NCBI GenBank assembly: GCA_045612305.1
Contig: JAZKYU010000025.1
Span: 1 to 64,000, forward strand
Origin: HGM04593 sp045612305
GTDB lineage: Bacteria > Bacteroidota > Bacteroidia > Bacteroidales > Bacteroidaceae
Direction of reading: 5' to 3'
DNA: 64,000 bases
Position 1 is the stretch's first letter. Each line of letters starts with the position of its first letter. The notes below the pieces were generated by a model. That model did not search any database and was not told the DNA's origin. It saw nothing but the letters and a program-made list of their open reading frames with translations. Of the stretch, positions 33,029 to 40,814 are shown piece after piece. Made by a program: the position numbers and the translations under genes.

Positions 33029-34387
33029 ATGAAGCTAAACGAGGAATTTGAAGTTCGCACACGAGCGCTTTTTGGTGAAGAGCGCTACACGCGTTTTTTG
33101 TCGGCTCTTGGCGAGGAGCCCGTGGTGAGCGTGCGCAGGAACAATAACAAGCCCTTCTCTTCGTTCGAGGGGTTTGCTGTTCCGTGGGCTCCCGGGGAAG
33201 GTGTTTACCTTGCGTCGCGCCCTGTTTTTACGGCCGACCCGCTTTTTCACGCAGGTTGTTACTATGTTCAGGAGGCTTCCTCTATGTTCTTGGGACAGGT
33301 TGTTGAGCAGTTTGTGAAGGAGCCTGTGCGTGCGCTCGACCTCTGTGCTGCACCTGGTGGTAAAAGTACTCACCTGTTACAGGCACTGCCACAAGGTAGC
33401 CTTCTTGTTTCAAATGAGCTTATGCCCCAGCGCGCACAGATACTTGCCGAAAATGTGACAAAGTGGGGCTCTCCCTCGTCGGTGGTAACAAAGAACGCTC
33501 CTGCCGACTTTTCTTCTTTCCGCAACTTTTTCGACCTAGTCGTGGTGGACGCTCCTTGCTCGGGTGAGGGTATGTTTCGCAAGGACGACTTTGCGGTGGA
33601 GCAGTGGAGCCCTGCGGTTGTGAAGCAGTGTGTGCAGACTCAAGAAGAGATACTCGAAGATATTTGGGGTTGTTTGCGCCCTGGTGGTTTGCTGGTGTAT
33701 GGTACCTGTACCTTTAACGCCGATGAGAACGAAAACCGCGTAGCGTGGATAGCCGAGGAACTTGGCGCCGACCCTTTGCTTGTGAATATAGATGCCTCGT
33801 GGGGCATAACCGGCTCGCTCACAAAGGAGGGCTTGCCTGTGTATCGTTTTATCCCGGGCTACACCCGTGGCGAGGGCCTTTTTATGGCTGTGTTGCGCAA
33901 AAAAGGCGAAGAGTCGCTTGCGCAGCCCCGTGCAGCAAAGTTGCAGCCTGCCGTGGCGAAACTGAAGAAGGAACTTTCTGCGTGGTTGAAAAACCCCGAG
34001 GCATACAACATCGTTATGCAGGGAGATAACGTTGTGGCTCTCCCCCTAGAGCACGCGTCGGTCATCGCCTCTTTGCAACAGAAACTTAAAGTGTTGCACG
34101 CAGGTATACCCCTCGCAACAATAAAAAACAATAAAGTAATACCCAATCACGCTGTGGCTATGAGTTGTGAACTCGACGTTTCGGCCTTCGCCTGTGTGGA
34201 ACTTGAGCGTGAGCAAGCGCTGGCCTATCTGCACCGCGAGACGCTCAACCTGCCCTCGGCACCTATGGGCTACATACTGCTCACATACAAGGGGGCGGCG
34301 CTTGGCTTTGTGAAGAACGTGGGCAACCGCGCAAACAATATGTATCCTCAAGAGTGGAGGATACGTAAAAATCCTATGGAATTTTAA
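33029..34387 (+). CDS. rsmF: RsmF/NOL1-NOP2-Sun-type RNA cytosine-C5 methyltransferase
   Basis: 452 aa from ATG 33029; the open frame runs 34 codons further upstream, but that part crosses the promoter. SAM-binding LDLCAAPGGKSTHLL, and both catalytic cysteines: VVVDAPCSGEGMFRKD and VYGTCTFNADENEN. The C-terminal part (about 330-452) is the PUA-like RsmF extension ending in KNVGNRANNMYPQEWR. It probably methylates 16S rRNA C1407 or a related site. It lies 12 bp before dsbD. Confidence 0.9.
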   Translation: MKLNEEFEVRTRALFGEERYTRFLSALGEEPVVSVRRNNNKPFSSFEGFAVPWAPGEGVYLASRPVFTADPLFHAGCYYVQEASSMFLGQVVEQFVKEPVRALDLCAAPGGKSTHLLQALPQGSLLVSNELMPQRAQILAENVTKWGSPSSVVTKNAPADFSSFRNFFDLVVVDAPCSGEGMFRKDDFAVEQWSPAVVKQCVQTQEEILEDIWGCLRPGGLLVYGTCTFNADENENRVAWIAEELGADPLLVNIDASWGITGSLTKEGLPVYRFIPGYTRGEGLFMAVLRKKGEESLAQPRAAKLQPAVAKLKKELSAWLKNPEAYNIVMQGDNVVALPLEHASVIASLQQKLKVLHAGIPLATIKNNKVIPNHAVAMSCELDVSAFACVELEREQALAYLHRETLNLPSAPMGYILLTYKGAALGFVKNVGNRANNMYPQEWRIRKNPMEF

Positions 34388-34399
34388 ATAAAATATGAT

Positions 34400-36373
34400 A
34401 TGAAGAAAATCACATTCTTGTTTTTACTCTTTTTTGTGGCGCTGTCGGCCTTTGCACAGATGTTCAACCCCGTGGAGGTTGAGCAGAAGCTGGTTGTGAA
34501 CGGTGCCGAAGGCGAGCTTGTGTTTAAAGCTTTCATCGAAGAGGGGTGGCACCTCTATGCTACCGATATACCGGCGGGTGGCCCCACGGCGGCAAGCGTA
34601 ACGTTTGAAACCTTGCAGGGTGTTGAGCCTGTGGGGGCGTTGCTGTCGGGTGAGGGCGTCGTGGAGAAGATGGATGCCATCTTTGAGATGCGTGTTACAT
34701 ACTTCGAAAGCGAGGGCTCGTTTGTGCAGAAACTGAAGTTTAACGGCGGTGCTTACAGGTTGCAAGGTTATCTTGAGTATGGTGCCTGCAACGATGAAAA
34801 TTGTATGCCGCCCACAAAATTTGAGTTTGACATAAAAGGCGAGGCTGCAGCCTCAAAAGAGCAACCGTCGCCCCAGGCTGCTGTAGTTGTGGCAGAGCCT
34901 CTTGCGAAGAGTGAGGAGCCGGTCTTGGATGAGCGTTTTTCGGCCTTGTGGGCACCTGTTGTCGACAAACTTGCTGCTATGGGCGAGGGTGGTAGCACGG
35001 CGTCGCGTTCGTTGTGGATAACTTTCCTCTTGGGCTTCGGCGGTGGTTTCTTGGCGTTGCTCACCCCCTGTGTGTGGCCCATAATACCGATGACAGTGAG
35101 TTTCTTCCTTAAACGTACAAAAAACCGTCGTAAGGCTATAGGTGAGGCTGCTTTCTATGGTGTTTCCATAGTGGTTATATATCTTGTGCTTGGTTTGGTA
35201 GTTACAGCGCTTTTTGGTGCAAGTGCACTTAACGCTCTGTCGACAAACGCTGTGTTCAATATATTCTTCTGTGCTCTGTTGTTGCTCTTCGGAGCATCGT
35301 TCTTGGGTGGTTTTGAGCTTACTCTTCCCTCGTCGTGGACAAACAAGGTCGACGAGAAGGCAAGCAACACAACAGGCCTTTTGAGTATTTTTTTGATGGC
35401 TTTCACGCTTACCCTTGTGTCTTTCTCGTGTACAGGCCCCATTATAGGTTTCTTGCTCGTAGAGGTGTCGGTGTCGGGCTCTTTGTTTGGCCCTGCCGTG
35501 GGTATGTTGGGTTTTGCTCTTGCTCTTGCTTTGCCCTTCACTCTTTTTGCTCTCTTCCCAACCTTGCTCAAGCAGGCTCCTCGCTCGGGTGGTTGGATGA
35601 ACACTATAAAGGTGGTGCTTGGCTTTGTGGAGATAGCTTTTGCGCTTAAGTTCTTCTCGGTTGCCGACCTTGCATATGGCTGGCGTCTGCTCGACCGTGA
35701 GACCTTCCTTGCTATATGGATAGTGCTTTTTGCTTTGCTCGGTCTTTATCTGTTGAATATAATACGCTTCCCGCACGACGATGCAGAGGAGAAACAAACC
35801 TCGGTGCCCAAGTTCTTTGCGGCGCTCTTCTCTTTGGCTTTTGCGGTGTATATGGTCCCCGGTCTTTGGGGTGCCCCTTGCAAGGCGGTGAGCGCGTTTG
35901 CTCCCCCTATGTGGACACAAGATTTTAATTTGAACGAAAACGAGGTACACCCCGCAAGCAGCGACTACGAGGAGGGTATGGCCTTGGCGCGTCGCCAGGG
36001 CAAGCCTGCTTTGCTCGACTTTACCGGTTATGGTTGTGTAAATTGTCGCAATATGGAATCGGCTGTGTGGAGCGATGCTCGTGTTGCTGAGATATTGCGC
36101 GACGACTATGTGCTTATCTCGCTTTTTGTCGACGACAAAACTGCTCTCAAAGAGCCTATAGAGGTTACTGAGCAAGGTGCTGTGCGCAAACTGCGCACCG
36201 TGGGCGACTTGTGGAGCTACCTGCAACGATATAAATTTGGTGCTAACGCACAACCTTTCTATGTTCCTGTAGACAACGATGGTAACCCCTTGGCAGGCTC
36301 TTACTCTTTCGACCTAGATGCCGATGCCTATGTGAAATTTCTCGAGGAGGGCTTGTCGAACTATAAAAAGTAA
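34400..36373 (+). CDS. dsbD: Thiol:disulfide interchange protein DsbD
   Basis: 657 aa, three-domain arrangement. Signal peptide (1-20), N-terminal periplasmic domain with the cysteine pair CNDENC (about 135-140), an eight-helix membrane domain with the redox cysteines in LTPCVWPIIPMT and VSFSCTGPIIGF, and a C-terminal thioredoxin-like domain with TGYGCVNCRNME. It brings electrons from cytoplasmic thioredoxin to periplasmic proteins such as cytochrome maturation and DsbC partners. The preceding methyltransferase gene is likely co-transcribed. Confidence 0.94.
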   Translation: MKKITFLFLLFFVALSAFAQMFNPVEVEQKLVVNGAEGELVFKAFIEEGWHLYATDIPAGGPTAASVTFETLQGVEPVGALLSGEGVVEKMDAIFEMRVTYFESEGSFVQKLKFNGGAYRLQGYLEYGACNDENCMPPTKFEFDIKGEAAASKEQPSPQAAVVVAEPLAKSEEPVLDERFSALWAPVVDKLAAMGEGGSTASRSLWITFLLGFGGGFLALLTPCVWPIIPMTVSFFLKRTKNRRKAIGEAAFYGVSIVVIYLVLGLVVTALFGASALNALSTNAVFNIFFCALLLLFGASFLGGFELTLPSSWTNKVDEKASNTTGLLSIFLMAFTLTLVSFSCTGPIIGFLLVEVSVSGSLFGPAVGMLGFALALALPFTLFALFPTLLKQAPRSGGWMNTIKVVLGFVEIAFALKFFSVADLAYGWRLLDRETFLAIWIVLFALLGLYLLNIIRFPHDDAEEKQTSVPKFFAALFSLAFAVYMVPGLWGAPCKAVSAFAPPMWTQDFNLNENEVHPASSDYEEGMALARRQGKPALLDFTGYGCVNCRNMESAVWSDARVAEILRDDYVLISLFVDDKTALKEPIEVTEQGAVRKLRTVGDLWSYLQRYKFGANAQPFYVPVDNDGNPLAGSYSFDLDADAYVKFLEEGLSNYKK

Positions 36374-36378
36374 CGCAT

Positions 36379-36423
36379 TTTGCCGTAAATTTATAAAAAC
36401 TATATATTTTTGTATCTAACAAA
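36379..36423 (+). promoter_or_regulatory. GH3 promoter with inverted repeat at the -7 box
   Basis: TTTG (36379-36382), 22 bases, TATTTTTG (36405-36412). TTTGT (36409-36413), loop ATCTA, ACAAA (36419-36423) is a perfect 5-bp inverted repeat. The start codon is at 36491, giving a leader of about 75 nt. Confidence 0.65.
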
Positions 36424-36490
36424 TGCCTGCCTTGGGCAGTGCAAAAACAATAAATGATGCACGGTTGCTGCATAATGTAACCACAAGACT

Positions 36491-37999
36491 ATGAACGAAA
36501 CAACAATTGTAAAGTCGCTCCTTAGCGGGAGAGTAAAGAAGATTGCAAAGTATGCTACAGAGGCCGAAGCTATACAGCGCGGTGTGCTTAAAAGACTTGT
36601 TTCCACAGCTGCCGGAACAGAGTGGGGTATAAAACACAATTACTCCGACGCTTTGAGCTACGAAAAGTTTGCAGCAAATGTTGAGGTGCAGAACTACGAA
36701 ACACTCAAAGGTTACATAGACCGTATGCGTCACGGCGAGAAAGATGTTCTGTGGAAAGGGCGTTGCAAGTGGTATGCGAAATCGTCGGGAACAACAAACG
36801 ACAAGAGCAAGTTTATCCCTGTAACTCCTGCTGGCTTGCAGAACGCTCACTACAAGGGTGGTGCCGACGTGGTAGCTCTTTACCTTGATAATAATCCCCA
36901 AAGCCGCATGTTCTCGGGTAAGGGTTTGATTCTTGGTGGTAGCCACGCTTCAAACTATAACTTGCGCGGCAGCCTTGTGGGCGACTTGAGCGCTATACTT
37001 ATAGAAAACTGTAACCCGCTTGTAAATATGGTGCGTGTGCCCCATAAGTCTATAGCTCTCTTGAGCGATTTTGAGGAGAAGATGGACAAGATAGCTCGCG
37101 CTACATACAACAAGAACGTAACAAACCTCTCGGGTGTGCCTTCGTGGATGATGGCTGTGCTCAAACATATGCTGGAGATTACAGGCAAAAACAGTGTAGA
37201 GGAGCTGTGGCCCAACCTCGAGGTCTTCTTCCACGGCGGTGTGGCCTTTACCCCCTATCGCGAGCAGTATCTCCAGCTCATACGCAAGCCCGATATGAAG
37301 TATATGGAGACCTACAACGCCAGCGAGGGTTTCTTTGGTATACAGAACGACCCCACCGACCCCGCTATGTTGCTTATGATAGACTACGATGTGTTCTACG
37401 AGTTTATACCCTTTGAGGATATAGACTCTCCCAACCCTCGCGTGCTCCCTCTCTGGGAAGTTGAGGTGGGCAAGAACTATGCTATGCTCATAAGTACATC
37501 TTGCGGTTTGTGGCGTTATATGATAGGCGACACCGTGCGCTTTATGAGCAAAGACCCCTACAAGATTGTTATTTCGGGGCGTACCAAACACTTTATAAAC
37601 GCTTTTGGCGAGGAGCTCATCGTTGACAACGCCGAAAAGGGCTTGAAGAAGGCTTGCGAGGAGACCGGTGCTCAGGTTTCTGAATACACTGCAGCTCCTG
37701 TATTTATGGATGCTAACGCGCAGTGCCGTCATCAGTGGCTTATAGAGTTCTCAAAAGAGCCCGACTCACTTGAGCGCTTCGCCGAGATACTCGACACAAC
37801 ACTGCAGCAGATAAATTCGGACTACGAGGCTAAACGCTACAAGAACATAACCCTGCAGCCGCTGGAGATCGTGGTTGCACGCAAAAACCTTTTCAACGAT
37901 TGGTTGAAGAGCAAGGGCAAGCTTGGTGGTCAGCACAAGGTGCCTCGCTTGAGCAACAGCCGTCAGTATATAGAGGATATGATGTCATTTAACGAATAA
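36491..37999 (+). CDS. GH3-family adenylate-forming protein
   Basis: 502 aa. Matches the GH3 auxin-responsive family, which in plants conjugates acyl acids with amino acids through an acyl-adenylate. Visible blocks: KSSGTTNDKSKFIPVT (the nucleotide-binding motif), PNLEVFFHGGVAFTPYR, YNASEGFFGIQND (second ATP motif) and LWRYMIGDTVRF with the third. The bacterial substrate is unknown. It opens a group with a Big_5 lipoprotein (5 bp) and DUF3108 protein (10 bp). Confidence 0.9.
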   Translation: MNETTIVKSLLSGRVKKIAKYATEAEAIQRGVLKRLVSTAAGTEWGIKHNYSDALSYEKFAANVEVQNYETLKGYIDRMRHGEKDVLWKGRCKWYAKSSGTTNDKSKFIPVTPAGLQNAHYKGGADVVALYLDNNPQSRMFSGKGLILGGSHASNYNLRGSLVGDLSAILIENCNPLVNMVRVPHKSIALLSDFEEKMDKIARATYNKNVTNLSGVPSWMMAVLKHMLEITGKNSVEELWPNLEVFFHGGVAFTPYREQYLQLIRKPDMKYMETYNASEGFFGIQNDPTDPAMLLMIDYDVFYEFIPFEDIDSPNPRVLPLWEVEVGKNYAMLISTSCGLWRYMIGDTVRFMSKDPYKIVISGRTKHFINAFGEELIVDNAEKGLKKACEETGAQVSEYTAAPVFMDANAQCRHQWLIEFSKEPDSLERFAEILDTTLQQINSDYEAKRYKNITLQPLEIVVARKNLFNDWLKSKGKLGGQHKVPRLSNSRQYIEDMMSFNE

Positions 38000-38004
38000 A
38001 AAAT

Positions 38005-39927
38005 ATGTCAATAAAAGAGCTTGTATTTTCCCTGTCGATAGTAACATTGCTTGTCGGTTGTGCAAGTATGGGAACGCCCGACGGTGGCCCCTACGACGAG
38101 GAGCCGCCCGTGTTTGTGGGTGGTACCCCCTCGCAAAATGCCTTGAACGTAACCGACAGGAGAATAGTTATAGAGTTCAACGAGAATATACGCTTGGAGA
38201 ACGCTTTTGAGAAGGTTATTATATCACCTCCTCAAATAGAGCAACCGCAAATAAAGTATGTAGGCAAGCGTGTAACTGTGCAGCTCGAGGATAGTCTAAT
38301 ACCCAACACTACCTATTCTATAGATTTTAACGATGCTATAGTCGATAACAACGAGGGTAACCCCCTGGAGAACTTTGCCTATGTTTTCTCAACAGGTACC
38401 ACGGTGGATACTTTGGGTGTTTCGGGTACTGTGCTCAACGCAAAGGACCTAGAGCCTATAAAGGGTATTATGGTCGGCGTGCACTCTTTGCTTGACGACA
38501 CGGCTTTTACCAAGAAACCCTTTGAGAGAGTCTCGCGCACCGACAGCCGTGGTCGTTTTACCATAAAGGGTATGGCGCCGGGCAAGTATAGAATATATGC
38601 TCTTGCCGACATAAACAACAACTACCTTTTCGACCAAAAGGTGGAGGCTGTAGCCTTTTCCGACGTTTTAATATCTCCGTCGGCCTATCGTGCTGTGCGC
38701 TACGACACTATATGGCGCAACGCCGAAACTATAGACACGGTGCGTGCGGTGGAGTATACACACTACAGCCCCGACGATATTGTGCTGCGTGCCTTTAAAG
38801 AGGACTTTTACACACAGTATATCGTTAAATATCCTCGCTTGGAACACAACAGCTTTACTCTCTACTTTGCAGCGCCAAACAGCGAACTTCCCAAGATTGA
38901 GGGGTTGAACTTCGACGAGAAGGATGCTTATGTCTTGGATGCTTGTGCAACAAACGACACGTTGCGTTATTGGTTTAAAGATTCTGCAGTCTACAATATG
39001 GACACGCTGAAACTTGCCGTGACATATAATGTCCTCGATTCTTTGCTTCAGATGGTGCCGCAAACCGACACCCTCTACATTGCATCGAAAAAGCGTTATG
39101 AGACCGTGTGCAGAGAGGCTGCCGAGAAACTAGAGAAAGAGAAAAAACGTTTTTTGAAGGCTGCAAAACGCCGCGAAGATTACGACGAGGAAAACCCTCC
39201 GCAGTATATACCCCCTACACCTCTGCTGAAGATAAAAAGCTCTGCAGCATCGTATATGGACTTTGACGATGAGCTGGAATTTAATTTCGACGAGCCTCTT
39301 GCAAGCATAGATACATCTTTTATACATCTCTCGTTGGTTGTAGACTCGGTGTTTACCCCCATCCCCTATGTGTTCCGTCAGAGCGAGGACGATATTAAAA
39401 AATATTACCTCTACGCAGAGTGGCGTCCCGAGCAGGTGTATAGCCTTCAAATAGATTCTGCTGCGTTCAAGAGCCTTTATGGCAAGGTGTCCGACGGGGT
39501 TGAGAGCAAGATGAAGTTCCGTTCTTTGGACTCTTACGCTGTGCTCTATCTCAACATCCCCCACACAGGCGACGATGCGGTGGTGCAGCTTGTGGCTTCG
39601 TCCGACAGAGTTGTTGCCGAGCAACGCACAAAAGCCAACAAGTGTGCGTTCTATTTTATAAAGCCGGGTGATTACTCTTTGCGTTTGTTTATGGACAAGA
39701 ACAAGAACGGTAAGTGGGACACAGGCTCTTACGAGGGTAAAATACAGCCCGAGGAGGTTTACTACTACCCCCGCATACTTGAGTTGAGAGCTCTCTTCGA
39801 GTATCAGCAGGACGATTGGGATATAACCTCTCCGCTAGAAAAACAGAAGCCTCTGGAGATAACCAAGCAGCAGCCCGACAAGGAGAAGGTTAAAATAAAC
39901 CGTAACAAAACAAGGCATTTTAAATAG
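38005..39927 (+). CDS. Large lipoprotein with N-terminal Big_5 (Ig-like) domain
   Basis: 640 aa. Signal peptide with lipobox LLVGC (Cys19). An Ig-like Big_5 domain (about 30-135): FVGGTPSQNALNVTDRRIVIEFNENI...YVFSTGT. A second transthyretin-like region starts at VSGTVLNAKDLEPIKGI (about 145-215), carrying ADINNNYLFD, then a long beta-rich part with DKNKNGKWDTG near the C-terminus. Likely outer-membrane-attached, binding or structural. No enzyme motif. Conserved in Bacteroidales beside the DUF3108 gene. Confidence 0.82.
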   Translation: MSIKELVFSLSIVTLLVGCASMGTPDGGPYDEEPPVFVGGTPSQNALNVTDRRIVIEFNENIRLENAFEKVIISPPQIEQPQIKYVGKRVTVQLEDSLIPNTTYSIDFNDAIVDNNEGNPLENFAYVFSTGTTVDTLGVSGTVLNAKDLEPIKGIMVGVHSLLDDTAFTKKPFERVSRTDSRGRFTIKGMAPGKYRIYALADINNNYLFDQKVEAVAFSDVLISPSAYRAVRYDTIWRNAETIDTVRAVEYTHYSPDDIVLRAFKEDFYTQYIVKYPRLEHNSFTLYFAAPNSELPKIEGLNFDEKDAYVLDACATNDTLRYWFKDSAVYNMDTLKLAVTYNVLDSLLQMVPQTDTLYIASKKRYETVCREAAEKLEKEKKRFLKAAKRREDYDEENPPQYIPPTPLLKIKSSAASYMDFDDELEFNFDEPLASIDTSFIHLSLVVDSVFTPIPYVFRQSEDDIKKYYLYAEWRPEQVYSLQIDSAAFKSLYGKVSDGVESKMKFRSLDSYAVLYLNIPHTGDDAVVQLVASSDRVVAEQRTKANKCAFYFIKPGDYSLRLFMDKNKNGKWDTGSYEGKIQPEEVYYYPRILELRALFEYQQDDWDITSPLEKQKPLEITKQQPDKEKVKINRNKTRHFK

Positions 39928-39937
39928 TTGTGCATCT

Positions 39938-40747
39938 ATGTTAAAGAGAGTGTTTCTTCTGCTAGCTTTTGTAGCTCTTTTTCTTTCGGCAGGTGCTGTG
40001 GAGATAAAGAGGAAGCCTGCCTACAAGTCGGGCGAAACGCTTGAGTGTGTCTTCTATTTTAATTGGAAGTTTATTTGGGTGAAGGCTGGTGGTGCAAAGC
40101 TCATAATACGCGATACCATATACAATAATCGCAAGGCACAGTATATGTCTCTCTTGAGCTCCACCAACGAAGCAGCCGACGCTTTCCTTAAAATGCGCGA
40201 CACGCTGACAACTATATTCACACCCGGGGATGTGCGTCCGCTGTACTATAAAAAGGTATCGGTGCAGGGGCGTCACGAATATTTCAACGAGGTGAAGTAC
40301 GACTACACGGCCGACGGTAAAGTGAATATTTCGCAGCGTTATGTGCGCGACGGCGAGTTACGCGTGGCCGCAAAAGACACCCGCGATACTGCGGTCTACG
40401 ATATGATGAGCATGCTTGCTTACGCCCGCACTTTCGACTTTTCTACCCTAAAGAAGGGGCAACGTCTTACCTACCCTGTAGCTACAGGCAAGAGGGTGGA
40501 GGAGCAGTGCCTCATTTATCGTGGTACAACAAAGGTTAAGGCCAACGACGAGCTGACGTATGACTGTTTGGAGATATCCTTGGTGAAGATGGAAGGGGGC
40601 AAAGAGAAAACCATCATAAACTTTTTTGTAACCAACGACGACAACCACCTTCCCATACTTCTCGACCTAGCCTTGAATTTCGGCTCGGCAAAAGCGCGGT
40701 TATCTCGTCGCACAGGGTTGCTCTATCCGTTGTTACCCTCAAAGTAA
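39938..40747 (+). CDS. DUF3108 secreted protein
   Basis: 269 aa. Signal peptide (MLKRVFLLLAFVALFLSAGA). Beta-rich DUF3108 domain: ETLECVFYFNWKFIWVKAGGAKLIIRD, VRPLYYKKVSVQGRHEYFNEV, TYDCLEISLVKMEGGKEKTIINFFVTNDDNHLPI. The domain resembles outer-membrane biogenesis and LPS-associated proteins by fold; this relation is not tested here. Last gene before a strong terminator. Confidence 0.85.
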   Translation: MLKRVFLLLAFVALFLSAGAVEIKRKPAYKSGETLECVFYFNWKFIWVKAGGAKLIIRDTIYNNRKAQYMSLLSSTNEAADAFLKMRDTLTTIFTPGDVRPLYYKKVSVQGRHEYFNEVKYDYTADGKVNISQRYVRDGELRVAAKDTRDTAVYDMMSMLAYARTFDFSTLKKGQRLTYPVATGKRVEEQCLIYRGTTKVKANDELTYDCLEISLVKMEGGKEKTIINFFVTNDDNHLPILLDLALNFGSAKARLSRRTGLLYPLLPSK

Positions 40748-40756
40748 GATAAACGA

Positions 40757-40797
40757 AAAAGATATAGGCATCACAAATTGTGATGCCTATATCTTTT
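40757..40797. terminator. Bidirectional terminator between DUF3108 and thrA
   Basis: A near-perfect 20-bp inverted repeat, left arm AAAAGATATAGGCATCACAA (40757-40776), right arm 40778-40797 ending CTTTT. It separates the convergent DUF3108 and thrA genes. Confidence 0.9.
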
Positions 40798-40814
40798 AAT
40801 ATTTATACTCTTTT

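Noticed and set aside
34853..36253. 466-codon minus-strand open frame
   Set aside because: It lies wholly inside dsbD, which has all its domains; the opposite frame shows low-complexity Thr/His/Lys/Glu sequence with no family motif. Long shadows are common on the antisense of such genes.
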